A stretch of 64,000 nt of DNA from Carnimonas bestiolae (GTDB lineage: Bacteria > Pseudomonadota > Gammaproteobacteria > Pseudomonadales > Halomonadaceae), in NCBI RefSeq assembly GCF_051251125.1, contig NZ_JBPCZL010000001.1; one strand, given 5' to 3'. The notes beneath the pieces are model-generated. The model worked only from the letters and a program-made list of their open reading frames with translations, did not search any database and was not told the origin of the DNA. The position numbers were made by a program, and so were the translations under genes. Each line of letters begins with the position of its first letter. The first letter of the stretch is position 1. Of this stretch, positions 8,679 to 16,608 are shown piece after piece.

Positions 8679-9176
8679 CTATCGCAACACCCGAGTCGGC
8701 CGGATGTCCAGCAGCGGCGTGTCCTTGACCTCCTCCATCACCGCGAAGGTACGGGTTTCCCGAACGCCGGGCATATCCCATAGCACCCGACCGGCAAACT
8801 CACGGTAACCCTCCATGCTGCGGTGACGTGTTTTGAGAAGATAGTCGAAACCACCGGCCACCATATGGCACTCGAGAATTTCAGGGCGGTCCTTGATCGC
8901 GTATTTGAAATCGTTAAACACGTTGGACACCGTGCGATCCAAAAACACTTCAACGAAAATCAGCAGTGCCGCATCCAGCTTGTTGGGATTCAAGCGCGCT
9001 TCGTAGCCCAGGATGAAGCCCTCCCTCGTCAGCCGCTGAACCCGGGCCAGCACGGCGCTCGGCGACAGATTAACCAGCTCGGCCAGACGGGTGTTGGCGA
9101 TACGCCCATCACGCTGCAATTCGTTAAGAATCTGGACATCCTTGCGATCAAGTTGGTAATCCTGCTCATCGCTCAC
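8679..9176 (-). CDS. Lrp/AsnC-family regulator, probably of putA (PutR-like)
   Basis: A 165-aa feast/famine regulator. The N-terminal helix-turn-helix (LDRKDVQILNELQRDGRIAN; LVNLSPSAVLARVQRL) is followed by a RAM ligand-binding domain (ECHMVAGGFDYLLKTR; DMPGVRETRTFAVMEEVK). It is divergent from putA with a 117-bp shared promoter region that holds a 13-bp palindrome. In several bacteria a divergent Lrp-type PutR activates putA in response to proline. That role is inferred from position and from the lack of a DNA-binding domain in the neighbouring PutA. It could also self-repress. Confidence 0.85.
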   Translation of the reverse strand: MSDEQDYQLDRKDVQILNELQRDGRIANTRLAELVNLSPSAVLARVQRLTREGFILGYEARLNPNKLDAALLIFVEVFLDRTVSNVFNDFKYAIKDRPEILECHMVAGGFDYLLKTRHRSMEGYREFAGRVLWDMPGVRETRTFAVMEEVKDTPLLDIRPTRVLR

Positions 9177-9207
9177 GAATTTTTCCTTAAAAACTACTCA
9201 AATTTTA

Positions 9208-9220
9208 GTGAATAATTCAC
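9208..9220. promoter_or_regulatory. 13-bp palindrome in the regulator/putA intergenic region
   Basis: GTGAATAATTCAC is a perfect inverted repeat around a single A, in an A+T-rich divergent promoter region. The looser half-match CTCAAATTTTAGTGA lies just to its left. Lrp-type proteins bind A+T-rich imperfect palindromes of about this length, so it is a candidate operator. Confidence 0.5.
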
Positions 9221-9293
9221 CACATATTGCTTGATCATAGGCAAATAAACAAAGAAAGGCCTACCATTCACCCAATTTCCGTGAGTTTGCGCA

Positions 9294-12200
9294 ATGTCCG
9301 TCTCCGATCAACTCCCCAATAGTGCCGATAAGAACGCCGCCAATGGTGACTATCAGCCCTTTGCGCACATAACAACGTTCCCCGATCGCTCCGAGCTACG
9401 ACGGGCGATTACTCGCGCCTGGAGCCTGCCGGAAACCGAAGCAATTCCGACGCTGCTTGATTCAGTCGCGCTTCCCGAAGATCAAACCAAACGCGTCCAT
9501 GATCTTGCCTACAAAATTGCCGAAGGCTTGCGTAACAGCGAGTCTGCGCGCGGTAAGGAAGGGTTGATTCAGGGACTGCTGCAGGAGTTCTCACTCTCTT
9601 CGCAGGAAGGCATCGCCCTGATGTGCTTGGCCGAAGCACTGCTACGCGTACCTGACGCTGCTACCCGTAACGCGCTCATCCGCGACAAGCTTTACGAAGG
9701 CGACTGGAAGGCTCACCTCGGCAAAAGCAGCTCGACCTTTGTTAACGCTGCCGCTTGGGGACTCATGATCACGGGCAAGCTGGTGGCTCCGCCCAGCGAT
9801 AAAACCCTCGGCGCAGGGCTAACTCGCGCGCTAGGCAAGTTCGGTGAGCCGCTGATTCGCAAGGGCATGGATATGGCCATGCGCATGATGGGCGAACAGT
9901 TTGTTACCGGCGAAACCATCGAAAAGGCCGTCTCCAACGCCAAGCGCCTTGAGCAGAAAGGATTCCGCTACTCCTACGACATGCTGGGTGAAGCGGCAAT
10001 GACCGACGCCGACGCTCAGCGCTATATCAAGGATTACGAGACCGCCATCGAAGCGATCGGCAAGGATTCGGGCAGCAAGGGCGTCTACGAAGGCCCCGGT
10101 ATTTCGATCAAACTGTCGGCGATCCACCCGCGCTACTTCCGCGGCCAGTACGACCGTGTTCAGAAAGAGCTCTACCCAGTGCTGCTGCGTCTCGCCAAAT
10201 TGGCCAAGCAGCACAATATCGGCCTGAATATCGATGCCGAAGAAGTTGAGCGTCTCGAACTGTCGCTTGATCTGCTTGAGCGCCTCTGCTTCGAACCTGA
10301 GCTGCAAGGCTGGGAAGGCATTGGTTTCGTTGTGCAGGGTTATCAGAAGCGCTGCTTCTACGTCATCGACTACATTGTTGATCTTGCCAAACGCAGCAAC
10401 CATCGCCTGATGATTCGTTTGGTTAAAGGCGCTTACTGGGATACTGAAATCAAGCGCACTCAGGTGGAAGGTATCGACGACTTCCCGGTGTTCACCCGCA
10501 AGCCTTACACCGATATTTCGTACGTCGCGTGCGCACGCAAGCTGCTCGATGCGCAGAAATACATCTACCCACAGTTTGCGACCCATAACGCGCGCACCGT
10601 TGCGACCATTTACGAAATGGCCGACCCCGCCACCTATTATCGTGGCCAGTACGAATTCCAGTGTCTGCACGGAATGGGCGAGCCGCTTTACGGCCAGATC
10701 GTCAGCAGCGACAAACTTGATCGCCCCTGTCGTATCTATGCACCGGTAGGCAGCCATGAAACGCTGCTCGCTTACCTGGTCCGTCGCTTGCTCGAAAATG
10801 GCGCCAACACTTCCTTCGTTAACCAGGTGGCTGACCCCAGCCTGCCGCTCGAATCGCTGATTCTTGACCCTGTCGCGCAAGCACAACGCTGGGCGGAAGA
10901 AGAAGGTCAGCTAGGTCGCTCTCATCCCCACATTACTACCGCGGGCACCTTGTACGGCAATGTTCGCCCCAACTCTCGCGGTATGGAGCTTACCAGTGAC
11001 GATCAGTTGGAAGCGCTGGAAAAAGGCTTGATTGAAAGTGCTTCCGGCCAGATCGACGGTGCACCGATTGTCGCCGCCTCGCTCACTTCAACCGAAGGCG
11101 AGCGCATCGACGTTATCAATCCGTCCGATCACAGCGATAAAGTGGGCAGCGTGCGCCAGATCGCCTCGGCCGACGTTGAGCGCGCCGTTCAGACGGCCGC
11201 CGACTTCGCACCGGAATGGGCCGCTTATGCGCCTGAAAAGCGTGCTGAAATACTGGATCGCGTCGCCGAGCTGATCGAGGAAAAACGCGAAGAGCTGATG
11301 GGCATCGTGGTGCGTGAGGCAGGAAAAACCTACTCCAACGCACTGGCGGAAATTCGCGAAGCGGTCGATTTTCTCTATTACTATGCGCAGCAGGTACGTA
11401 GCTCATTCGACAATGCCTCGCACAAGGCACTGGGCCCGATTACCTGTATCAGCCCATGGAACTTCCCGCTGGCAATCTTCACCGGCCAGGTGGCAGCGGC
11501 ACTGGCCGCCGGCAATACCGTACTTGCCAAGCCCGCCGAGCAGACCACGCTGATTGCCATCCGCGCGGTTGAGCTATTCCTTGAAGCGGGTATTCCGCGC
11601 GAAGCATTGCAGCTGATTCCCGGTGAAGGCAGCAAGGTAGGACCGCTGCTTACCGACGACGAGCGCATTCAAGGCGTGATGTTCACCGGTTCTACCGAAG
11701 TTGCTCGGCTGCTACAGCGTACGCTTGCCAAGCGTCTTGGCAATAACGGCAAACCCGTACCGCTGATCGCGGAAACCGGTGGCCAAAACGCGATGATTGT
11801 CGATTCTTCAGCGCTGCCAGAGCAGGTCATTCGTGACGTCGTCATGTCTGCCTACGACAGTGCCGGCCAGCGCTGTTCTGCGCTGCGCGTGCTGTGTGTG
11901 CAGGAAGACGTAGCCGAACGCACGCTCGATATGCTCAAGGGGGCAATGCGAGAACTGCAGCTGGGCGATCCCATGCAGCTGGCGACTGATGTCGGCCCGG
12001 TTATCGACGCCGAAGCGCGCGACAACATCAATCGCCACATCAGCACCATGCGTAGCAAAGGCCGCACCGTGCATCAGCTCAACCTTAATGGTGAAAGCGC
12101 CCAGCGCGCTGCCGACGGCGCAGGCACCTATGTGCCGCCCACGCTGATTGAGCTTGACTCTATCGCCGATCTTGAGCGCGAGGTGTTTGGCCCAGTACTG

Positions 12201-13079
12201 CACGTTGTGCGCTACAAACGTGAGCATCTGGGTGATTTGCTGAAGCAGATCCGCGATACCGGTTACGGCCTGACCATGGGCGTGCATACCCGTATCAACG
12301 AAACCATCGACTATGTTGCCACCCACTCGCACGTGGGTAACTTCTACGTTAACCGCAACATGGTAGGCGCTATTGTTGGCGTACAGCCGTTTGGCGGTGA
12401 GGGGCTTTCCGGTACAGGCCCCAAGGCCGGCGGCCCGCTCTACCTCTACCGTTTGCTCGCCGAGCGCCCTGAAGGCGTGCTGGCATGGCCGTTCGGTACT
12501 CGTGAAAGCACCTATGCAACGCCTACGTCTCACGACCAGCGCTCGGAAAGAGAAGTCACCCAACTGCGCAACTGGGCATCTGACAAAGGCATCGACTTTG
12601 CCAAGGCAGACGAGCCGTTCTTCGGCCCCGACGTGTATGGCTTGCCTGGCCCCACCGGTGAAGGCAACACCTACCGCACACTGCCACGCGAGGCAGTATT
12701 GAGCGTCGCTGACACTCAGGAGCAGTACCTGATCCAGCTCGAAGCGGTGGTCAAGGCAGGCTCGCATCTGGTGTGGGACGCATCCAGCCGAGTACCTGCC
12801 AAGCTGTACCAGGATCTGCCGGAAGCGCTGAAGAAATTCATCACGCTAAGCCGCCAGCCGCTCAAGGCAGACTTCGAGATTGCGCTTCACCACGGTAGCA
12901 AGGAGTCGCTATTGACGCTGCAGCAGGCGCTCGCCGAGCGCGATGGCGCCATTGTCATCGTCACCTCGATGGGCGAAGGCACTGCACTGGTACCGCCAGA
13001 ACGGTTGATGGCCGAGTGCTCCACCAGTGTCGACACCACCGCGGCCGGTGGTAACGCCAGCCTGATGACAATGGATTAA
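9294..13079 (+). CDS. putA: Bifunctional proline dehydrogenase / L-glutamate gamma-semialdehyde dehydrogenase
   Basis: Oxidises proline to glutamate in two steps with substrate channelling; it docks on the inner membrane to reduce quinone. Of 1261 aa, residues about 90-240 are the arm and alpha-domain, the FAD barrel includes EGPGISIKLSAIHPRYF near residue 268, and the aldehyde dehydrogenase has AETGGQNAMIVD and catalytic Cys near residue 860 (AGQRCSALRV). A C-terminal aldehyde-dehydrogenase-like oligomerisation module follows from about 1130. It lacks the ribbon-helix-helix of trifunctional PutA, which fits control by the divergent Lrp-type gene. The start ATG at 9294 has only a weak ribosome-binding site. 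Proline use is an important trait in halophiles. Confidence 0.97.
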   Translation: MSVSDQLPNSADKNAANGDYQPFAHITTFPDRSELRRAITRAWSLPETEAIPTLLDSVALPEDQTKRVHDLAYKIAEGLRNSESARGKEGLIQGLLQEFSLSSQEGIALMCLAEALLRVPDAATRNALIRDKLYEGDWKAHLGKSSSTFVNAAAWGLMITGKLVAPPSDKTLGAGLTRALGKFGEPLIRKGMDMAMRMMGEQFVTGETIEKAVSNAKRLEQKGFRYSYDMLGEAAMTDADAQRYIKDYETAIEAIGKDSGSKGVYEGPGISIKLSAIHPRYFRGQYDRVQKELYPVLLRLAKLAKQHNIGLNIDAEEVERLELSLDLLERLCFEPELQGWEGIGFVVQGYQKRCFYVIDYIVDLAKRSNHRLMIRLVKGAYWDTEIKRTQVEGIDDFPVFTRKPYTDISYVACARKLLDAQKYIYPQFATHNARTVATIYEMADPATYYRGQYEFQCLHGMGEPLYGQIVSSDKLDRPCRIYAPVGSHETLLAYLVRRLLENGANTSFVNQVADPSLPLESLILDPVAQAQRWAEEEGQLGRSHPHITTAGTLYGNVRPNSRGMELTSDDQLEALEKGLIESASGQIDGAPIVAASLTSTEGERIDVINPSDHSDKVGSVRQIASADVERAVQTAADFAPEWAAYAPEKRAEILDRVAELIEEKREELMGIVVREAGKTYSNALAEIREAVDFLYYYAQQVRSSFDNASHKALGPITCISPWNFPLAIFTGQVAAALAAGNTVLAKPAEQTTLIAIRAVELFLEAGIPREALQLIPGEGSKVGPLLTDDERIQGVMFTGSTEVARLLQRTLAKRLGNNGKPVPLIAETGGQNAMIVDSSALPEQVIRDVVMSAYDSAGQRCSALRVLCVQEDVAERTLDMLKGAMRELQLGDPMQLATDVGPVIDAEARDNINRHISTMRSKGRTVHQLNLNGESAQRAADGAGTYVPPTLIELDSIADLEREVFGPVLHVVRYKREHLGDLLKQIRDTGYGLTMGVHTRINETIDYVATHSHVGNFYVNRNMVGAIVGVQPFGGEGLSGTGPKAGGPLYLYRLLAERPEGVLAWPFGTRESTYATPTSHDQRSEREVTQLRNWASDKGIDFAKADEPFFGPDVYGLPGPTGEGNTYRTLPREAVLSVADTQEQYLIQLEAVVKAGSHLVWDASSRVPAKLYQDLPEALKKFITLSRQPLKADFEIALHHGSKESLLTLQQALAERDGAIVIVTSMGEGTALVPPERLMAECSTSVDTTAAGGNASLMTMD

Positions 13080-13120
13080 GCGCCGTCCATTTCCTCTCTC
13101 TATGACCCCGCTGTCATTTT

Positions 13121-13151
13121 GCCGGAAGCCCAAAAGCTTCCGGCTTTTTTT
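13121..13151 (+). terminator. putA intrinsic terminator
   Basis: GCCGGAAGC-CCAAAA-GCTTCCGGC followed by T7, 42 bp past the putA stop. Confidence 0.9.
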
Positions 13152-13236
13152 GCACGATAACATGGCCGATAGATGCCCATAGAGGGGCGGAAAGAGGCTC
13201 TGGGAAGGCTTCGCTAGCGAATTCTTCAGTGCGCGG

Positions 13237-13243
13237 CTACACT
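13237..13243 (+). promoter_or_regulatory. Possible stationary-phase (sigmaS-type) -10 upstream of dps
   Basis: GGCTACACT matches the CTAYACT type -10 with the preceding G/C found in many RpoS promoters. It lies 145 bp before dps, a classical RpoS target. No good -35 is visible, as is usual for such promoters. Confidence 0.3.
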
Positions 13244-13388
13244 GCTCGAACACGTCAAAAGAAAGTCACCTCTACTACTTGAAATTGCAGCTGATCGGGC
13301 GCAAGTTTAGGGAATAGGTAACTTTCTAACTGTGGCAGGGTGGTCGCACAAGCTGTCACCTCATTCTCAAGCGAGAAGGATAATTCAC

Positions 13389-13913
13389 ATGAGCAGTGCA
13401 AATCCGAGCAATATCAATGAAGTAAAAGCTGGCGATCTCTTCGCAACACGCATCGGCCTCAGTGATGACACCCGCGCCAAGGTAGTGGCTATCATCAACC
13501 AGCGTCTGGCCGATCTTATCGATCTTCAGTTGGTCATCAAACAGGCTCATTGGAACCTCAAAGGCACCAACTTCATCGGCGTTCACGAAATGCTCGACGG
13601 CTTCCGCGCTGAAATCGACGGCTTCGTTGATTCCGTAGCAGAACGTGCTACCCAGTTGGGCGGTACTGCTTTCGGTACCGTTCAGGCAGTAAGCCAGAGC
13701 ACTAGCCTGAATGCCTACCCCACCACCATCCATCAGGTAGAAGACCACCTGAAAGCGCTGGCAGATCACTACGGTGATTCAGCCAACCTGGTGCGCAAGG
13801 CAATTGATGACACCGACGAACTGGGCGATCAGGACACCTCTGACCTGTTCACCGAAGTGTCTCGCGGCCTCGACAAGAACCTTTGGTTCATCGAAGCACA
13901 CCTGCAGAAGTAA
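13389..13913 (+). CDS. dps: Dps family ferritin-like DNA-protection protein
   Basis: Forms a 12-subunit shell that oxidises and stores iron and can compact DNA during starvation or oxidative stress. The 174-aa product has the helix with QAHWNLKGTNFIGVHEML, then AEIDGFVDSVAERATQLGG carrying the Asp/Glu ferroxidase ligands at the dimer interface, and ends SRGLDKNLWFIEAHLQ. The N-terminal tail is short and not Lys-rich, so DNA binding may be weaker than in E. coli Dps. The start ATG at 13389 has AAGGA 8 nt upstream. It is monocistronic, with a strong terminator. Confidence 0.95.
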   Translation: MSSANPSNINEVKAGDLFATRIGLSDDTRAKVVAIINQRLADLIDLQLVIKQAHWNLKGTNFIGVHEMLDGFRAEIDGFVDSVAERATQLGGTAFGTVQAVSQSTSLNAYPTTIHQVEDHLKALADHYGDSANLVRKAIDDTDELGDQDTSDLFTEVSRGLDKNLWFIEAHLQK

Positions 13914-13946
13914 TCTGCACGCGAAAGCTGACACGCTTTCCAATAA

Positions 13947-13976
13947 AAACCGGAGCCCCTGGCTCCGGTTTTTTTA
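13947..13976. terminator. dps intrinsic terminator (also faces the DAHP synthase gene)
   Basis: AAACCGGAGCC-CCT-GGCTCCGGTTT with T-run, between convergent genes. Confidence 0.9.
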
Positions 13977-14008
13977 TGCGTTTCGCTGGCTGAAGGAGAA
14001 TGCTTCTT

Positions 14009-15064
14009 CTAGCCAGCAGCGCGCAAGCGATCCGCCGCTTTCAGCAACAGCGCAGCAGTATTCTCCCAGCCCAGACAACCGTCGGTGACGGATACCCCAT
14101 AGCGCATATCGCTTGAGATCGACTGTTTGCCCTCTTCCAAATGGCTTTCGATCATTACGCTATGGAGGCTTTTTTCGCCGAGCAAACGCTGACGTATAAC
14201 ATCATCGAACACTGACGGCTGTCGTGCGGGGTCCTTGAGGCTGTTGCCATGGCTACAGTCCACCATGATGCTGGGAAGGTAGCCCGCCTGCTCGAGCGCC
14301 GAGCGCGCAAGCGCGATACTTTGCTCGTCGTAATTGGGGCCGCTACGTCCACCGCGCAGCACCATGTGAGTATCCGGATTACCCAGGGTAGTGAGCATAG
14401 CGGGCACGCCGGCATCGCTAATACCGAAGTAGCGATGGGCGTTGGCGGAGGCACCAATAGCATCGCACGCAGCACCGAAGGCACCATCAGTGCCATTCTT
14501 GAAACCGGTCGGGAACGGTAACCCGCTCACAAGCTCACGGTGAATCTGCGATTCAGTCGTGCGCGCCCCAATCGCGCCCCACGCCAGCAGATCAGAGAAG
14601 TAGCCGGCCACCATCGGATTCAGCAATTCGTTGGCAAGCGGAACACCACGCTCCAACAGCTCGATCATTAGCGCACGGCTTATCTCAAGCCCCGACGCCA
14701 TATCATCGCTGCCATCAAGGAACGGATCGTACACCAGCCCCTTCCAACCCACTGTTGTGCGCGGTTTCTCAACATAGGCGCGCATCACTAATAGCAGTTG
14801 ATCATCGACCTGTTGCGACAACGACGCCAAACGCTCGGCGTATTCAATGGCTGAACGGCGCTCATGCAGCGAGCATGGCCCTACTACGACCAGCATGCGT
14901 GAATCGCGGCCATTAATGATGTCGCGAATCTGCTCGCGCTGCTGGGCAATACGCCGCGTCATTTTAGTGCTCAGCGGGAACTGATCTCGCAAGCCATCAA
15001 TACTAGGCAATTGCCCATTCTGGACAGGCATTGACGTAACAGGTTCAGTGGTGTCGGTGGTCAT
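14009..15064 (-). CDS. 3-deoxy-7-phosphoheptulonate (DAHP) synthase, class I
   Basis: Condenses erythrose-4-phosphate and phosphoenolpyruvate, the entry step of aromatic amino acid synthesis. At 351 aa it is the usual class I alpha length. Landmarks are VVGPCSLHERRSA, MRAYVEKPRTTVGWKG, GLPFPTGFKNGTDG, HMVLRGGRSGPNYD and VDCSHGNSLKD, covering PEP, phosphate and metal sites. Which amino acid inhibits it (AroF/AroG/AroH type) cannot be read reliably. ATG at 15064 has AAGGA 9 nt upstream. It is preceded by a 42-codon aromatic-rich ORF and by an attenuator with a Tyr/Phe/Trp leader peptide, so supply of charged aromatic tRNAs probably controls it. Confidence 0.95.
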   Translation of the reverse strand: MTTDTTEPVTSMPVQNGQLPSIDGLRDQFPLSTKMTRRIAQQREQIRDIINGRDSRMLVVVGPCSLHERRSAIEYAERLASLSQQVDDQLLLVMRAYVEKPRTTVGWKGLVYDPFLDGSDDMASGLEISRALMIELLERGVPLANELLNPMVAGYFSDLLAWGAIGARTTESQIHRELVSGLPFPTGFKNGTDGAFGAACDAIGASANAHRYFGISDAGVPAMLTTLGNPDTHMVLRGGRSGPNYDEQSIALARSALEQAGYLPSIMVDCSHGNSLKDPARQPSVFDDVIRQRLLGEKSLHSVMIESHLEEGKQSISSDMRYGVSVTDGCLGWENTAALLLKAADRLRAAG

Positions 15065-15108
15065 AAGTTCGGTTCCTTGATATCAGCGCTTTGCAGGCGC
15101 CGCTGGAT

Positions 15109-15237
15109 TCAATGTCGTGTTCGTGAAGAAGGAGCGGAGGAGCGTTGGCCACGCAACGAGACTGCATAAGGCCGCCAATGCGCGCTGAATCGAAATTCGA
15201 GAAGACGGTTAAAATAATAAGCAGTGGCAAAAGTCAT
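15109..15237 (-). CDS. 42-codon aromatic-rich ORF between attenuator and DAHP synthase
   Basis: Starts at ATG 15237 behind an excellent ribosome-binding site (AGGAG, 6 nt spacing) and stops at 15109, 44 bp before the DAHP synthase ATG. The N-terminal part MTFATAYYFNRLLEFRF followed by SAHWRPY contains eight aromatic residues in the first 24; the rest is Ser/Arg-rich. It is too short for an enzyme and has no membrane segment. It could be a second regulatory leader peptide whose translation senses Tyr/Phe/Trp supply and couples to the enzyme gene, or a small functional protein. I know no named family. The strong ribosome-binding site argues that it is translated. Confidence 0.55.
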   Translation of the reverse strand: MTFATAYYFNRLLEFRFSAHWRPYAVSLRGQRSSAPSSRTRH

Positions 15238-15282
15238 GGTGATCTCCTATCTAGCGAATCAGGCAGTGGCTGCACCAAAAGT

Positions 15283-15315
15283 AAAACCCCGGTCAGGAAG
15301 CCTGACCGGGGTTTT
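15283..15315 (-). terminator. Attenuator terminator upstream of DAHP synthase
   Basis: Perfect 15-bp stem AAAACCCCGGTCAGG-(CTT on the transcript)-CCTGACCGGGGTTTT. On the minus strand it follows the leader peptide and precedes both the 42-codon ORF and the enzyme gene. Its 5' arm can instead pair with an upstream segment (15323-15333; GCCTGA-TA-CCG with CGG-TCAGGC), giving a mutually exclusive antiterminator. Confidence 0.8.
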
Positions 15316-15360
15316 GCTGTAACGGTATCAGGCGGCCTCTAGTGGGCACGCCTGTGGGTA

Positions 15361-15444
15361 TTAGGCGTGCCTGTGGCTAAACCAATACCCAAAATAGTTA
15401 ACGCCGCCGGAGGCAGCGCTTTTCTCGTTACACAACGCGAGCAC
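15361..15444 (-). CDS. Leader peptide of the DAHP synthase attenuator (Tyr-Phe-Gly-Tyr-Trp-Phe)
   Basis: Short ORF read on the minus strand and ending SAASGGVNYFGYWFSHRHA. The control codons TAT TTT GGG TAT TGG TTT occupy 15379-15396. I favour the GTG at 15444 (27 residues) because AAGGA lies 10 nt upstream; in-frame ATGs at 15480 and 15510 would give 39 or 49 residues with poorer ribosome-binding sites. The two Gly codons just before the control codons (GGCGGC, 15403-15408) can pair with GCCGCC at 15331-15336, which overlaps the antiterminator arm. A ribosome stalled on the aromatic codons would mask GGCGGC and permit antitermination. This is the arrangement of classical amino acid attenuators. 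Confidence 0.65.
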   Translation of the reverse strand: MLALCNEKSAASGGVNYFGYWFSHRHA

Positions 15445-15513
15445 AGTGCGCGCTTCCTTCTGGAGGCACGAACCAAGCATGGGACTCTGGAGCAAAATTG
15501 ACGCTGCCATAGT

Positions 15514-15532
15514 GTACTCTGCGTTAGTGTAC
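15514..15532 (-). promoter_or_regulatory. Imperfect inverted repeat with TACACT -10-like elements upstream of the leader
   Basis: GTAC-A-CT-(5)-AG-A-GTAC on the minus strand. It overlaps two TACACT sequences (15511-15516 and 15526-15531) that could be -10 boxes for the attenuated transcript. The GTAC half-sites vaguely recall TrpR operators, which overlap -10 regions in enterics, but the match is weak. Confidence 0.25.
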
Positions 15533-15888
15533 GTTGATGTTGAGTAATTGCCGCTAGCACCGCTACCTACCGCGCTAGGCAATGAGATTCCAATAATACT
15601 CTGAACACTTTCCAGAGCAAGCAGATTCTAAAACTTATTCAGCCTGAAATAACTTCGCTACCCCACCGGAAGTGCCTACAGGCGAATGCTGCTCACCCAT
15701 ATTAACGAGGCCGGGCGATCACCAAATTGCCGCGGCATTCGGGTTACGACAGTGCCCTGAGCGGTATCTACGCTTCTCATACTAACTGAACGCCGATGCC
15801 CCATGGCGAAGAAGTATTCGGCCAGCGATGGCGATTGCCTGATAACACCCCCGCCCATACCGCCATGTGATCTGGTTAATCAGCCCGG
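15533..15888. other. Gap between leader region and folM
   Basis: About 350 bp. A 60-codon open frame on the minus strand (15676-15858) has no recognisable homology and no clear ribosome-binding site, so I do not call it. No terminator was seen for folM, whose stop is at 15889. Confidence 0.4.
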
Positions 15889-16608
15889 CTATTTTACGCC
15901 TCGTCCACCATCAACCGGCAGTACGGTGCCCGTCACAAATCGAGCATCCAGCAGATAGCGCACGCTATCCCACACCGCAGAGGGCCCCGGCAATACGTCG
16001 AGTACCGACTTACGCTTGAGCTTCTCGATGTAGCTGGCGTCGTCGCCGCGATTCAGCATGATAGAAGCTGGCGCTATCGAATTAACCTTGATATCAGGCG
16101 CATAGCGGGTGGCAAATGACTGGGCAAGATTGGCAAGCCCCGCTTTCGATGACGCATAGGCTGAATGCCGACGCGAGCCATGCGCGGCCGAATAATCGGT
16201 AATGTGAATAATATCAGCCAGCGGCTCTGGTCCGGCCAGCAGTAGCTCACGGCAGTGGGTATTAATGAGCATGGGCGCTTGCATATGCACGCGAAACATC
16301 TGCTCGTAGGCTTTGGCACTCTGCTCGATATCGTCGAGACTATCAGGCTGCCAGATCGAAGCGTTGTGAATGATGGCGCGTAGCCGCGACGTGCAGCCCT
16401 TCAAACGCTCGATAAAATCGATAATACCCGCGGTGCTTGAGAAATCAGCCTGAAGCGCAATAGCGCCTCGCGCGCGCATTGCGTCCACTGCATCGCGCTC
16501 GCGCAAGTAGGTAATGATAACGGGCGAACCCTCATCGAGCAGACGCTCGGCGATGTAGCGGCCGAGCCGCTGCGCGCCGCCGGTAATCAGAACAGGCGAT
16601 TGAGGCAT
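15889..16608 (-). CDS. folM: Dihydromonapterin reductase FolM (short-chain dehydrogenase)
   Basis: NADPH-dependent reductase making tetrahydromonapterin, with weak dihydrofolate reductase activity in relatives. The 239-aa SDR has the FolM wording: LITGGAQRLG (residues 7-16), LQADFSSTAGI, RAIIHNASIWQP, DIIHITDYSAAHGS, then catalytic Tyr/Lys in HSAYASSKAGL and KVNSIAPASIM. It ends FVTGTVLPVDGGRGVK. The ATG at 16608 overlaps the last base of the upstream flavin reductase stop codon (TAATG type), so fre and folM form an operon in the order ubiD-fre-folM. Confidence 0.9.
   Translation of the reverse strand: MPQSPVLITGGAQRLGRYIAERLLDEGSPVIITYLRERDAVDAMRARGAIALQADFSSTAGIIDFIERLKGCTSRLRAIIHNASIWQPDSLDDIEQSAKAYEQMFRVHMQAPMLINTHCRELLLAGPEPLADIIHITDYSAAHGSRRHSAYASSKAGLANLAQSFATRYAPDIKVNSIAPASIMLNRGDDASYIEKLKRKSVLDVLPGPSAVWDSVRYLLDARFVTGTVLPVDGGRGVK

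Noticed and set aside
9831..10886. 351-codon open frame on the minus strand within putA
   Set aside because: Antisense shadow caused by codon bias; putA is unambiguous by motif and length.
11808..12767. 319-codon minus-strand frame within the putA dehydrogenase domain
   Set aside because: Same antisense artefact; no ribosome-binding site or family resemblance.
15676..15858. 60-codon minus-strand frame upstream of the leader region
   Set aside because: No ribosome-binding site, no similarity, and composition does not look coding; a decayed gene cannot be excluded.
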